The notes: a model not told the origin generated them from the sequence alone. Counted from the first letter of the stretch, positions 1-7,750 are shown. The stretch is 25,708 nucleotides of DNA from an uncultured Lachnospiraceae bacterium (GCA_910587905.1 CAJUOF010000075.1:1-25708); one strand, 5' to 3'. A program made the numbers and translations.

Positions 1-1061
1 CCGTCGATGACGACGTCACGCCTGTCTCCATCGGAGAGGGAAACACCCCCTTAATCCACTGCAAAGCTCTCGGAGAAAAGCTTGGGCTTAAAAATCTTTA
101 CATAAAAAATGAATCCCAGAATCCCACCTGGTCCTATAAAGACCGGTTGGCTTCGGTGGGTGTCACCATGGCCAGGCAGGAGAAGGCCATCGCCGTCACC
201 GTCTCCTCCACCGGCAACCACGGAGCCGCCACCGCCGCCATGTGTGCCGCGGCCGGGATTCCCTGTGTGGTCTTCACCGTGGCCCAGGTGCCACAAACCA
301 TGAAGACTCTGATGCAGTCCTACGGAGCCAGCGTCATTGTCACTCCCACCATGGAGGACCGCTGGCGCCTCAGTCAGAAATGCGTCAAGGAAAAGGGCTG
401 GTATCCGTTGACCGGCTATCTCAACCCTTCTGTCGGCAGCAATCCTTACGGTGTGGACGGCTACAAAACCATCGCCTTTGAGATCTTTGATGAGCTGGGA
501 GAACTCCCCGACTTTATCTCTGTTCCCTGCGCCCACTCCGACGGCATGTATGGAACCTGGAAGGGGGCAAGGGATCTGATTCAGACCGGAATTGCCAAAA
601 ATCATACCCGCATGATCGCCGCCGAGGTCTACGGTTCCCTGAAACGTTCCCTGGAGCTTCAATCAGAAGATACCGTGCGGGTCCCCACAGACGACTGGAC
701 CGTCTCCTTCTCCATCGGCGGCGGCAAGGCCACCAACCAGGGTTATATGGCCCTCAAGGAATCCGGCGGCCTGGCCCATTACAGCCATGACCAGGAGACC
801 ATGGACATGCAGCTCCTCCTGGGCAGATGTGAGGGGATCTATGCGGAAGCCTCCTCCGTCACCTCCCTGGTGGTCGTCAAAAAGCTGGCGGACGAGGGAA
901 AGATCGACCCCAATGCGACCATTGTCGCTATCATCACCAGCAGCGGCTTAAAAGATCCGGGAACCACCGCTGAATATCTCCCGGAGGTTCCCGCCATTGA
1001 GCCGGACCTGGATTCCTTAAAGCGGGCTCTGGAGGAAAACTATCACGTATCTCTGCTGTAA
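1..1061 (+). CDS. Threonine synthase-family PLP enzyme, 5' partial
   Basis: The reading frame is already open at the left window edge, so the N-terminus is missing; 352 residues are visible. It is a fold-type II PLP enzyme. The motif NPTWSYKDR holds the PLP lysine (codon 138-140), STGNHG follows as the usual substrate/cofactor loop, and the C-terminal part has the threonine-synthase-like string SSGLKDP. The glycine-rich phosphate-binding stretch is unusual: where family members usually read like GNGGN, this one reads CAHSDGMYG. Threonine synthase converts O-phosphohomoserine to threonine, but ridA lies 62 bp downstream on the same strand with no terminator between. RidA clears enamine/imine products of PLP dehydratases, so a dehydratase or other beta/gamma-elimination role is equally plausible. 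Family assignment is firm; substrate is inferred and open. Confidence 0.85.
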   Translation, partial: VDDDVTPVSIGEGNTPLIHCKALGEKLGLKNLYIKNESQNPTWSYKDRLASVGVTMARQEKAIAVTVSSTGNHGAATAAMCAAAGIPCVVFTVAQVPQTMKTLMQSYGASVIVTPTMEDRWRLSQKCVKEKGWYPLTGYLNPSVGSNPYGVDGYKTIAFEIFDELGELPDFISVPCAHSDGMYGTWKGARDLIQTGIAKNHTRMIAAEVYGSLKRSLELQSEDTVRVPTDDWTVSFSIGGGKATNQGYMALKESGGLAHYSHDQETMDMQLLLGRCEGIYAEASSVTSLVVVKKLADEGKIDPNATIVAIITSSGLKDPGTTAEYLPEVPAIEPDLDSLKRALEENYHVSLL

Positions 1062-1123
1062 GACACTCTGCAAAAACAGCTTTCACAGATTTTATCAAAT
1101 ATAGAAACGGAGAAAAACCAATC

Positions 1124-1501
1124 ATGGAAAAAACCATCATAAACACCACAGCGGCACCTGCCGCCATCGGCCCTTATTCTCAGGCTGTTCTCATGGACAA
1201 AACCCTTTACATTTCCGGGCAGTTGGGAATTCAGCCGGAGTCCGGAGAACTCGCCGGAACGATTGAGGATGAGACACACCAGTCCTTAAAAAATATTGGA
1301 GCCATCCTGGCGGCGGCCGGCATGGACTATTCCCATGTCGTAAAGACGACGATTTTCGTATCGGACCTCTCCTGCTTCGCCACGGTCAACGGAATTTATC
1401 AGGAATATTTTAACGAAAATTGCCCTGCAAGGGCCTGTGTACAGGTTGCCGCACTTCCCAAGGGCGGCCTTGTGGAGATCGAAGCGGTCGCCGCAAAATA
1501 A
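1124..1501 (+). CDS. ridA: RidA family enamine/imine deaminase
   Basis: This 125-residue protein has the standard length and signatures of the RidA/YjgF/UK114 family: IGPYSQA near residue 16, Arg103 in CPARACVQ, and Glu120 near the C-terminus (VEIEAVA). RidA proteins hydrolyse reactive 2-aminoacrylate and related imines released by PLP enzymes, protecting other PLP proteins in the cytoplasm. It follows the threonine-synthase-family gene with a 62 bp gap and appears to be its operon partner, which supports a dehydratase-like chemistry upstream. A GGAG-type SD lies upstream of the ATG. A hairpin terminator follows the stop. Confidence 0.95.
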   Translation: MEKTIINTTAAPAAIGPYSQAVLMDKTLYISGQLGIQPESGELAGTIEDETHQSLKNIGAILAAAGMDYSHVVKTTIFVSDLSCFATVNGIYQEYFNENCPARACVQVAALPKGGLVEIEAVAAK

Positions 1502-1534
1502 TTGCCCATTATTTTTCATCTATTGCCATAAGGA

Positions 1535-1577
1535 AAAGCCGGATGAACTCTTCCCCCAGGGGAACTCATCCGGCTTT
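1535..1577. terminator. Hairpin between convergent genes, probably bidirectional
   Basis: A perfect 12-bp stem (AAAGCCGGATGA at 1535-1546 with TCATCCGGCTTT at 1566-1577) sits between the stop of ridA and the stop of the convergent aldolase gene. The plus-strand side is followed by a pyrimidine-rich tract; the minus-strand tail is weaker. It is placed to end both transcripts. Confidence 0.75.
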
Positions 1578-1612
1578 CTCTTTACTCTCTCGCTTTGTTT
1601 TCTTGACCTTTC

Positions 1613-2518
1613 TTAGTCCTTGATCTCTTTAAAATGCATTTTTTCCAGCATTCGGCACAGTCTTTCTTCCCGTTCCTTTCCCAGCGAACACAGCGGCGCC
1701 CGCATCTCTGTGCCTGCAATCACGCCCCGATATTTGAGAATGGCTTTTAACTTTACAATACTGTTGAGTCCGCCAAGGACCTCATTAAACTCCCAGATCC
1801 TCCTCATAATCGCCTCCGCCCGCTCCCGGTTCCCTTCTTTTAAGGCCTCCCACACGGCCACATAATGCTCCGGAAGTGCCTGGGCAATTCCTGAGATCAC
1901 ACCGTCTCCCCCCACCAGCACGGAAGCCGCAAACAGGTCGTCCACTCCGCACAGAACGGAAAAGGCTCCGCCCCGGACCCGCATAAACTGCTGAATCTTA
2001 ACCATGTCCGGCCCGCTGTATTTGATGCCGATGATATTGGGACAGATGTCTGCAATCTTCTCCACCAGTTCCGGCGAAAAATCGTTGCCTGCACACTGGG
2101 GAATTCCATAGAGGTAAATCGGCACATCCTCCGGCACCGATGCGGAAACTCTCTGATAGTAGGTCAACAGTTCTTGGTCACTGAGCTTAAAATATCCGGG
2201 CGTCACCACCGCGATGCCGTCTGCACCGGCACCGACGGCGTGCTTCGCAAGAGCGATGGTATCCCTCTGGTTCATAGCTCCCACCTGAATATATACGACC
2301 GCCCGGCCCCGGTTCTGTTCAATCACGGTTTCCGCCAGCAGTTTCCTCTCCTCCACGTCCATAATCAGCATTTCCCCTGTGGTTCCCGCCGGATAGAGAC
2401 AGGACACGCCTGTTTCAATCAAAAATTCTGTCAGGCTCCTCAGACTCTTTTCGTCCACCTGATCCCTTTCCGTGAACGGCGTCACCATGGGCACAGTTAC
2501 TCCATATAAGGTCCTCAT
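1613..2518 (-). CDS. Dihydrodipicolinate synthase/N-acetylneuraminate lyase family aldolase
   Basis: This 301-residue protein has the length of the DapA/NAL superfamily of class I aldolases. GTTGE lies at residues 45-49, the catalytic tyrosine is Tyr137 in YLYGIP, and the Schiff-base lysine is Lys166 in GIKYSG. A GGDGVISG loop (203-210) follows. True DapA usually reads YNVP where this has YGIP, so lysine biosynthesis is doubtful; a lyase/aldolase for a 2-keto acid is more likely. It is the second gene of an operon behind alr (24 bp gap) and has an AAGGAG SD. Co-transcription with an alanine racemase and nearby aminotransferase and RidA genes suggests amino-acid-derived keto acids as substrates, which is inference. 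Confidence 0.88.
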   Translation of the reverse strand: MRTLYGVTVPMVTPFTERDQVDEKSLRSLTEFLIETGVSCLYPAGTTGEMLIMDVEERKLLAETVIEQNRGRAVVYIQVGAMNQRDTIALAKHAVGAGADGIAVVTPGYFKLSDQELLTYYQRVSASVPEDVPIYLYGIPQCAGNDFSPELVEKIADICPNIIGIKYSGPDMVKIQQFMRVRGGAFSVLCGVDDLFAASVLVGGDGVISGIAQALPEHYVAVWEALKEGNRERAEAIMRRIWEFNEVLGGLNSIVKLKAILKYRGVIAGTEMRAPLCSLGKEREERLCRMLEKMHFKEIKD

Positions 2519-2542
2519 TGCACTCTTCTCCTTCTTTATTAA

Positions 2543-3691
2543 TTATTTTTCGTTTCTCACATAAATTCTCGGCACTCTGGGCAAAATCTGGCAGGTGATG
2601 CCGCCGGATACGTTCTCGATTTTTTCGGAAAGCTCATTTGCAGAAATCCATTCCTCTCCATCTCTGCCCAAAAGCACCACCTCTGTCCCAACAGCCGCCT
2701 CCGGAATATCCGACACATCTGCGATCAGATAATCCATGCATACCTTCCCGAGCACCTTTGCCCGTTTACCGCAGATGAGCACCTCCGTCTTATTGGAACA
2801 CTGCCTCTGGTATCCGTCGCCAAATCCGACGGACACGACGGCGATTCTCATATGCCTCTCGGCTACAAAGGTTCTTCCATAGCTGATGCTCTCGCCCGCC
2901 TCCACCGTCCCCATCTGTACAATACGGCTGATCCAGGTCAAGGCCGGCCTCAGCCGGTACTGCTTCACATAATCCTCCGAACATCCTTGTCCATAAGTCA
3001 GCATCCCGAAACGAACCAGATCAAGCTGTGTCTCCGGGTGCAAAAGACCTGCCGCGCTGCTGGCGGAATGCTTAAGTCCAAGGGAATATCCCTTCTGCTC
3101 CAAGCACCCACAGAACTCCACGAACTTCCTGAACTGTTCCTCCGTAAAGCGTTCGTCCGTCTCACGTTTTGATTCCGGGCATGCAAAATGCGTGTAGATC
3201 CCTGTGACCTGCAGATATTCGCACTGCAAGATCACTTCTGCCTCCTTCACCGCCCCTTCCATGTCCCGGCAGCGAATGCCTGTTCGGTTCATCCCCGTAT
3301 CCGCCTTGATATGGATCTCCAGTTTTCTGCCGAGTTTCCCCGCTTCCAGATTTAACTGCTCTGCGTAAGAAACCGACGGCGCGGACAAGGTAAGCCTCAA
3401 ATCCGTCACCTGCTCCACATCCTCCATTTCCACAAAACCAAAAATCAGGATCGGCTTTTCACTTCCCGTATTCCGGATTCGAACCGCCTCCTCCAAGGTA
3501 GCTACCCCATACCAATCTGTCACCTGTTCACAGGCAACAACCGTCTTTTCGATTCCGTGTCCGTAGGCATCACCTTTCAGAACAGCCATCACCAGGCATC
3601 CTTCGTGGAGCTGTTCCCGTCCCTGTCTCAGGTTCCATTCGATATCACTTACATTCACCTCGGCATGGGTTCTTCTATATTCCCTCTCCAT
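2543..3691 (-). CDS. alr: Alanine racemase-family PLP amino-acid racemase
   Basis: This 382-residue protein is of full family length. The N-terminal barrel carries the PLP lysine Lys39 in AVLKGDAYGHG, HIKADTGMNRTG sits at about 128, and the C-terminal domain has the second catalytic base Tyr271 in ISYGRTF plus GKVCMD near 315-320. It interconverts L- and D-alanine, or another amino acid in broad-specificity relatives. The barrel motif usually ending in RPGI/MLYG is VRFGMLTYG here, a small divergence that leaves room for a different substrate. It is the first gene of an alr-aldolase operon, divergent from a YheO/DauR-type regulator across 70 bp. That context suggests a catabolic, regulated racemase rather than the housekeeping cell-wall enzyme. 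An AGGGAGA SD precedes the start. Confidence 0.92.
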   Translation of the reverse strand: MEREYRRTHAEVNVSDIEWNLRQGREQLHEGCLVMAVLKGDAYGHGIEKTVVACEQVTDWYGVATLEEAVRIRNTGSEKPILIFGFVEMEDVEQVTDLRLTLSAPSVSYAEQLNLEAGKLGRKLEIHIKADTGMNRTGIRCRDMEGAVKEAEVILQCEYLQVTGIYTHFACPESKRETDERFTEEQFRKFVEFCGCLEQKGYSLGLKHSASSAAGLLHPETQLDLVRFGMLTYGQGCSEDYVKQYRLRPALTWISRIVQMGTVEAGESISYGRTFVAERHMRIAVVSVGFGDGYQRQCSNKTEVLICGKRAKVLGKVCMDYLIADVSDIPEAAVGTEVVLLGRDGEEWISANELSEKIENVSGGITCQILPRVPRIYVRNEK

Positions 3692-3722
3692 TTTTTTCTT
3701 ATCTCCCTGTACTTTTCACACT

Positions 3723-3747
3723 TTTTTTGATAAAATAAATCAAAAAA
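3723..3747. promoter_or_regulatory. Perfect palindrome in the divergent alr/regulator promoter region
   Basis: TTTTTTGAT (3723-3731) and ATCAAAAAA (3739-3747) form perfect 9-bp arms around a 7-bp AT spacer. The palindrome lies in the 70-bp space between the divergent starts of alr and the YheO-type regulator. It overlaps a TAAAAT -10-like hexamer for the rightward gene. It is a good candidate operator for that regulator; binding is inferred. Confidence 0.5.
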
Positions 3748-3761
3748 GGGGAACATTTCTT

Positions 3762-4418
3762 ATGAACTACTATCAAAACAACAAAAAGTGGATCAGCGAA
3801 TTCCTAGATATGCTCTCTGCCCACTTTGGAGACGACGTCGAATTTGTCGTCCACGACCTGTCTCTCGACTATGAACACACCATTGTCGATATCCGCAATG
3901 GGAAGATCACCGGCCGAAAGATTGGTGACACCGGTGACATTCTGGGATTGGAGGTCGTCAAGGGGACCAATCAGGACGGAAACAACTACAATTACATTCA
4001 TTTCCTTCCCAACGGGAAAACGCTGCGCTCATCCACCCTCTTTTTAAGGGATGAAAACAATAGCCCCGTCGCAGCAATCGGCATCAATGAAGATATTACG
4101 CAGTCCGTGCAGCTAGAGCAGTATCTCCATGAAAAAAATAAATTTTCCCTCGAGGAATCCAAGCCTCTGTTTACCAATGATGTAAACGGCATGCTGGATT
4201 CCCTGATTGCCTCCGCACAAATGCTTGTCGGCAAAAATACCGCCGTCATGACCAAGGAAGACAAACTCGTCTTCCTCCGCTACCTGGACGAGCACGGGGC
4301 CTTTCTGATCACCCGCTCCGGACAAAAGGTCTGCGAAATACTGAATATCTCCAAATTTACGTTGTACAACTATCTGGATGCCATCCGGGGCGCCGGTCCG
4401 GAATCCGCCGAAAAGTAA
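3762..4418 (+). CDS. YheO/DauR-type PAS_6-HTH transcriptional regulator (first copy)
   Basis: The 218-residue protein has the two-domain layout of YheO-like regulators. An N-terminal PAS-like domain (about residues 10-118) carries HDLSLDYEHTIVDIRNG and the ITGRKIGD string typical of the family. A C-terminal helix-turn-helix (about 160-206) begins EDKLVFLRYLDEHGAF and ends in SKFTLYNYLD. A characterised relative, DauR of Pseudomonas, controls D-arginine use, so a link with the divergent amino-acid racemase gene is sensible. The effector is unknown. AGGGGA upstream is the SD. Its stop lies 11 bp from the stop of the convergent aminotransferase gene. Confidence 0.88.
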   Translation: MNYYQNNKKWISEFLDMLSAHFGDDVEFVVHDLSLDYEHTIVDIRNGKITGRKIGDTGDILGLEVVKGTNQDGNNYNYIHFLPNGKTLRSSTLFLRDENNSPVAAIGINEDITQSVQLEQYLHEKNKFSLEESKPLFTNDVNGMLDSLIASAQMLVGKNTAVMTKEDKLVFLRYLDEHGAFLITRSGQKVCEILNISKFTLYNYLDAIRGAGPESAEK

Positions 4419-4429
4419 ACATTCCTTCT

Positions 4430-5602
4430 TTACTTGCAGGAGTGGCCGGCAAGTGATCCCACAAATGTCTCCATTCTTCTGAGGGCTTCCTCCAGGTTCT
4501 TCTCCCCGTTGGCATAGCTGAGCCGTATGAAGCCCTCGCCGCAATCTCCAAATGCACTTCCCGGAATGCAGACCACGCGCTGCTCTTCCAAAAGCCTGCC
4601 GCAAAACTCCTCGGAGCTTATCCCAAAGGAAGAAATGTCCGCGAACGCATAAAACGCCCCCTCCGGCCATGTGCACCGGATTCCGGGGAGCTGATTCAGC
4701 CCTTCCATCAGAATGGCCCTTCTCTTTTCATATCTTCCCCTCATCTCTTCCGCCAGCTCCATATGGCCCAGCGCATATTCCGCCGCATACTGGCCCACGG
4801 AAGAGGGGCAGGAATTAAAGTTCTCCTGAAGTTTCACCATCTTGTCGATGATCTCTTCCGGCCCGGCGGCATAGCCGACTCTCCAGCCGGTCATGGCAAA
4901 GGCCTTCGAAAAACTATTTACAATCACCGTCCGATCTCTCATACCGGGAAGCCCTGCGATCGATTCATGTTCCTTTCCGTCATACCGCAATACTTGGTAA
5001 ACCTCATCGGAAATCACCAAAAGATCCCGATCTATGGCAACCTTAGCAATCTTTTCCATCTCCTGATGCCCCAGAATCCGCCCTGTAGGATTGTTAGGCG
5101 AATTGATCAGCAGTACCTTGGTGTTCGCTGTAATCTTCCTCTCAATCTCCTTCGCTGTCAGCACAAATCCCTGTTCCCTCCCCGCAGGAACGCGGACTGC
5201 AACTCCGTCGGCATATCTGACCTGAGCCACATAGTTCAGCCACTGAGGATCCTGAATTAACGCCTCATCTCCCGGATCCAGAACCACCTGGAGACACAGG
5301 GATAAGGCTCCCATTCCCCCGGTCGTGATGACGATCTCCTTCTCCGGCCTGTATCCAAACCTTCTCATCATCTCACTCTCCGCGATCGCCGTTCGCAAAG
5401 ACAGAGTTCCCGCATTGGGTGTGTAATGAGTCCTCCCCTCTTCCATAGCCCTTCGGGCTGCCTCACAGATTGCTTTCGGTGTCGCCATATCCGGTTCCCC
5501 GATTCCCAGGCTGATCACTCCCTCATACCCCGCGGCTCTGTCAAACATGTCCCGAATTTTTCCCTGTTTCAGGCTCTGCGCCTTTCTGTTAATCCATTTC
5601 AT
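4430..5602 (-). CDS. Class I/II PLP-dependent aminotransferase
   Basis: The enzyme is 390 residues from the ATG at 5602, chosen because a GGAGG SD sits six bases upstream; a longer TTG-initiated frame would consume that SD. Fold-type I aminotransferase motifs are in order: GIGEPDMATP (33-42), NSPNNPTG (167-174), SDEVY (198-202), PLP lysine Lys233 in NSFSKAFAMTGWRVGY, and a C-terminal FIRLSYA arginine for the substrate carboxylate. It matches the aspartate/aromatic aminotransferase subgroup common in Clostridia, but the substrate cannot be read from the sequence. It has its own promoter and lies between two YheO-type regulators in a racemase/RidA/aldolase neighbourhood. Confidence 0.93.
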   Translation of the reverse strand: MKWINRKAQSLKQGKIRDMFDRAAGYEGVISLGIGEPDMATPKAICEAARRAMEEGRTHYTPNAGTLSLRTAIAESEMMRRFGYRPEKEIVITTGGMGALSLCLQVVLDPGDEALIQDPQWLNYVAQVRYADGVAVRVPAGREQGFVLTAKEIERKITANTKVLLINSPNNPTGRILGHQEMEKIAKVAIDRDLLVISDEVYQVLRYDGKEHESIAGLPGMRDRTVIVNSFSKAFAMTGWRVGYAAGPEEIIDKMVKLQENFNSCPSSVGQYAAEYALGHMELAEEMRGRYEKRRAILMEGLNQLPGIRCTWPEGAFYAFADISSFGISSEEFCGRLLEEQRVVCIPGSAFGDCGEGFIRLSYANGEKNLEEALRRMETFVGSLAGHSCK

Positions 5603-5645
5603 TTTTTCCCTCCATATCAAAAATCAAACTTTTTTTCATATTTAT

Positions 5646-5674
5646 AATATATATTCATAATTATTTTTTGTCAA
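5646..5674 (-). promoter_or_regulatory. Sigma-A promoter of the aminotransferase gene
   Basis: On the minus strand, TTGACA (5674-5669) and TATATT (5651-5646) are separated by 17 bp, about 45 bp upstream of the aminotransferase ATG. The region is very AT-rich. It lies just downstream of the terminator of the preceding regulator gene, so the aminotransferase is an independent unit. Confidence 0.75.
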
Positions 5675-5704
5675 TATGATTATTTAAATTCTAACTTTTT
5701 TTTG

Positions 5705-5747
5705 AAAAAAGGCTGTTTCCAAAACTTTATGCTTTGGAAACAGCCTT
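5705..5747 (-). terminator. Rho-independent terminator of the second YheO-type regulator
   Basis: A perfect 15-bp stem (AAGGCTGTTTCCAAA at 5709-5723 with its complement at 5733-5747) with a 9-base loop is followed on the minus strand by a run of T (5710-5705). It sits about 47 bp past the regulator stop. Confidence 0.9.
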
Positions 5748-5793
5748 CGTAATCTACCACAAAAAATCAAAGAACAATGCTTCAGACGAATGG

Positions 5794-6459
5794 TCAAACC
5801 GGTTTCTTTTCTCTCATACACTCTCGCAGATAACGGTACACGGAGGATTCTGAGATTTGGAGCCACTCCGACACCGTCACAACACTCCCTTTTAATGTAA
5901 AGCAGCCTCTGTCATACAGCTCCCGCACGAACCGGCGCTTCTCGTCCATCTTCAAGTGCTCCGGCGGCACCTGGAACATGCTGCTCACCGTCTCCAGGCT
6001 TTTCTGGAGAAGCGTTTCCCCTGACACCGTAAAGGTTTCCACCATCTTCTCTGCCGGCTCCCCGTCCGGCAAAAGACGGTTCATAAGGAGCATGGAATCC
6101 ATCATCTCCCTCACCTGGACATAGGCAGAGACATCCACATTGATGCAGAGCAGCCCCACAATCCTTTCCGCCTCTCTGATAAAATACGTGCTGCTGCGGA
6201 AGGTCGCACTGCTCCCCTTCACCTTTCCCTCATAATTCACCACGAAAGATTGTTCCATGTAGGATTTGTTGTGCAAAAGCATCAGAGCCACATCTGTAAT
6301 GGCGTCACCGATTTTCCGGCCTGTCAAACTGTTTTGGCTGACAGCCACCACGGAATGCTCCAAATCCTCCAAATCATGCAGGATCACCTCACAATTCGGC
6401 CCGATCACCTGGGCAATATATTCCACCAGGGGAATGTGCTGCTCCACTGTTTTATTCAT
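5794..6459 (-). CDS. YheO/DauR-type PAS_6-HTH transcriptional regulator (second copy)
   Basis: This 221-residue protein belongs to the same family as the regulator at 3762 but is clearly divergent. The PAS-like domain reads HDLEDLEHSVVAV near 28-40 and SLTGRKIGD near 44-52. The HTH (about 170-212) reads DEKRRFVRELYDRGCF and SESSVYRYL, which is closer to the family consensus than the first copy. It is transcribed towards the aminotransferase gene, but a strong terminator and a separate promoter lie between them, so any control of that gene would be in trans. GGCGGAG upstream is the SD. Confidence 0.88.
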   Translation of the reverse strand: MNKTVEQHIPLVEYIAQVIGPNCEVILHDLEDLEHSVVAVSQNSLTGRKIGDAITDVALMLLHNKSYMEQSFVVNYEGKVKGSSATFRSSTYFIREAERIVGLLCINVDVSAYVQVREMMDSMLLMNRLLPDGEPAEKMVETFTVSGETLLQKSLETVSSMFQVPPEHLKMDEKRRFVRELYDRGCFTLKGSVVTVSEWLQISESSVYRYLRECMREKKPV

Positions 6460-6505
6460 CCCACTCCGCCTTCCCTTTATAATAAATATGATTTAACATT
6501 GTATT

Positions 6506-7027
6506 CTATAGCTGTTTCCAGGAAAAGCTTCTCGGTTCCCCCACAAATTGCATATGGGCAAACCGGTTCTGCCGAAGGGCTTCATAGAGTACGATCGCCA
6601 CAGAATTGGCCAGATTCAGAGAGCGAATATCCGGAAGCATGGGGATACGGACGGCCGTCTCTTTGTGCTCTGCCAAAAGCGGCTCAGGAATTCCGGCGCT
6701 CTCTTTTCCGAACATCAGATAAGCCCCCGGCTCATAAGAGATTTCCGTGTATGCCCTCGGCGCCTTGGTGGATGCCATGTAAAGCCTCTCCATCGCCCGG
6801 GGATTTCGCTCCAGAAAATCTCGGTAGCAGTCATACACGGTCACATCCAGCTTGTCCCAATAATCGAGTCCGGCCCTCTTCACTGCCTTTTCATTGACCT
6901 GAAAACCCAGCGGCTCGATCAGATGAAGGCGGCTCCCTGTCGCCACACAGGTGCGGCCGATGTTGCCGGTATTGGCCGGCATCTCCGGTTCCAAAAGAAC
7001 AATATTCATAGCAGGATATTGATTCAT
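6506..7027 (-). CDS. trmL: tRNA (cytidine/uridine-2'-O-)-methyltransferase TrmL
   Basis: The protein is 173 residues from the ATG at 7027, preceded by AGAGGGAGA; an upstream in-frame start lies inside the preceding gene and lacks a better SD. It is a small SPOUT-class methyltransferase with PANTGNIGRTC near the N-terminus, MFGKESAGIPE as motif 2, and RIPMLPDIRSLNLANSVAI as the SAM-binding trefoil-knot motif 3. TrmL methylates the ribose of the wobble base at position 34 in tRNA-Leu isoacceptors. It starts 4 bases after the stop of the AIR-synthase-like gene, so the two are almost surely co-translated. Confidence 0.93.
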   Translation of the reverse strand: MNQYPAMNIVLLEPEMPANTGNIGRTCVATGSRLHLIEPLGFQVNEKAVKRAGLDYWDKLDVTVYDCYRDFLERNPRAMERLYMASTKAPRAYTEISYEPGAYLMFGKESAGIPEPLLAEHKETAVRIPMLPDIRSLNLANSVAIVLYEALRQNRFAHMQFVGEPRSFSWKQL

Positions 7028-7031
7028 GGTT

Positions 7032-7607
7032 CTATGTCTCCCTCTTTCCACTCCATTTTTCAATCTCATCTGGTGCCGGCCGGTTCAGATAGCTCCTTAC
7101 CTCTCCATGGATCAGCAACCGGTCCTGGCCCTCCGTCACCTTCCCGATCACGGCACCGTGAATGCCTGCCTCCCCTAAGCAGCGCAGAAGATCATTCCCA
7201 TGATTCGCCGCAAACAGCGTACAGCCACCGGATAAAAGCCCGTAGGGATTTAACTCCAGCGCCTCACAGATCTCGATGGTTTCCTGGTGAATTGGAATCT
7301 GCCTCAGGTATACCGTAAGTCCCGTCTGATATCGCTCTGCCATGTTCCAAAGTGCTGCAAGGACACCGCCTTCTCCCACCGGTTCCGACACCATCAAATC
7401 CCCCTCATTCCGAAGCATTCCTTTGTCAAATCCAGCCTTCACAGCCTCTTCCGGCACCCGCTCCAACTCTCTTCGAAAGCCCCCTGCCTCATGAAGGAGT
7501 GCCCGTGGCAGAGCCCTTTGCAACTGTCCCCCCAAATGCTCTGCCGCATATATGGTACCCTTCAATCCGATGAAGCCTCCAATCACCAAATCCTGCCCCT
7601 GCCGCAT
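7032..7607 (-). CDS. AIR synthase C-terminal domain-only protein
   Basis: The 191-residue product resembles only the C-terminal half of PurM/ThiL/HypE-type (AIR synthase-related) proteins. It opens with GQDLVIGGFIGLKGTIYAAE, a string that in full-length relatives begins the second domain. Later come SEPVGEGGVLAALWNMAE and NPYGLLSGGCTLFAA. The N-terminal domain that carries the ATP- and metal-binding loop is absent. An AGGAGGAAAGG SD directly precedes the ATG and no remnant of the missing half was seen upstream, so this looks like a deliberate short protein and not a truncated gene. Its function is unknown; translational coupling with trmL is the only clue. Confidence 0.75.
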   Translation of the reverse strand: MRQGQDLVIGGFIGLKGTIYAAEHLGGQLQRALPRALLHEAGGFRRELERVPEEAVKAGFDKGMLRNEGDLMVSEPVGEGGVLAALWNMAERYQTGLTVYLRQIPIHQETIEICEALELNPYGLLSGGCTLFAANHGNDLLRCLGEAGIHGAVIGKVTEGQDRLLIHGEVRSYLNRPAPDEIEKWSGKRET

Positions 7608-7621
7608 ATCCTTTCCTCCTG

Positions 7622-7664
7622 AAAACAGAAGCCTCCATTCTCATAGAAGAAATGGGGCTTCTGT
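7622..7664 (-). terminator. Hairpin in the leader of the AIR-synthase-like gene, terminator-like
   Basis: ACAGAAGCC/GGCTTCTGT (9 bp) plus CCATT/AATGG (5 bp) with one bulged base form a stem with an 11-base loop. On the minus strand it is followed by TTTT and then at once by the AGGAGG SD of the next gene. It may end the VanW transcript or act as an attenuator; the short T-run leaves this uncertain. Confidence 0.5.
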
Positions 7665-7750
7665 AAAGTATATCATATGATAGGAATTCTCGCATCCGAT
7701 TTTTTCTTGAGGTTCCACATGTTATTTTATCCCATCGGCGCACCCTGCCT

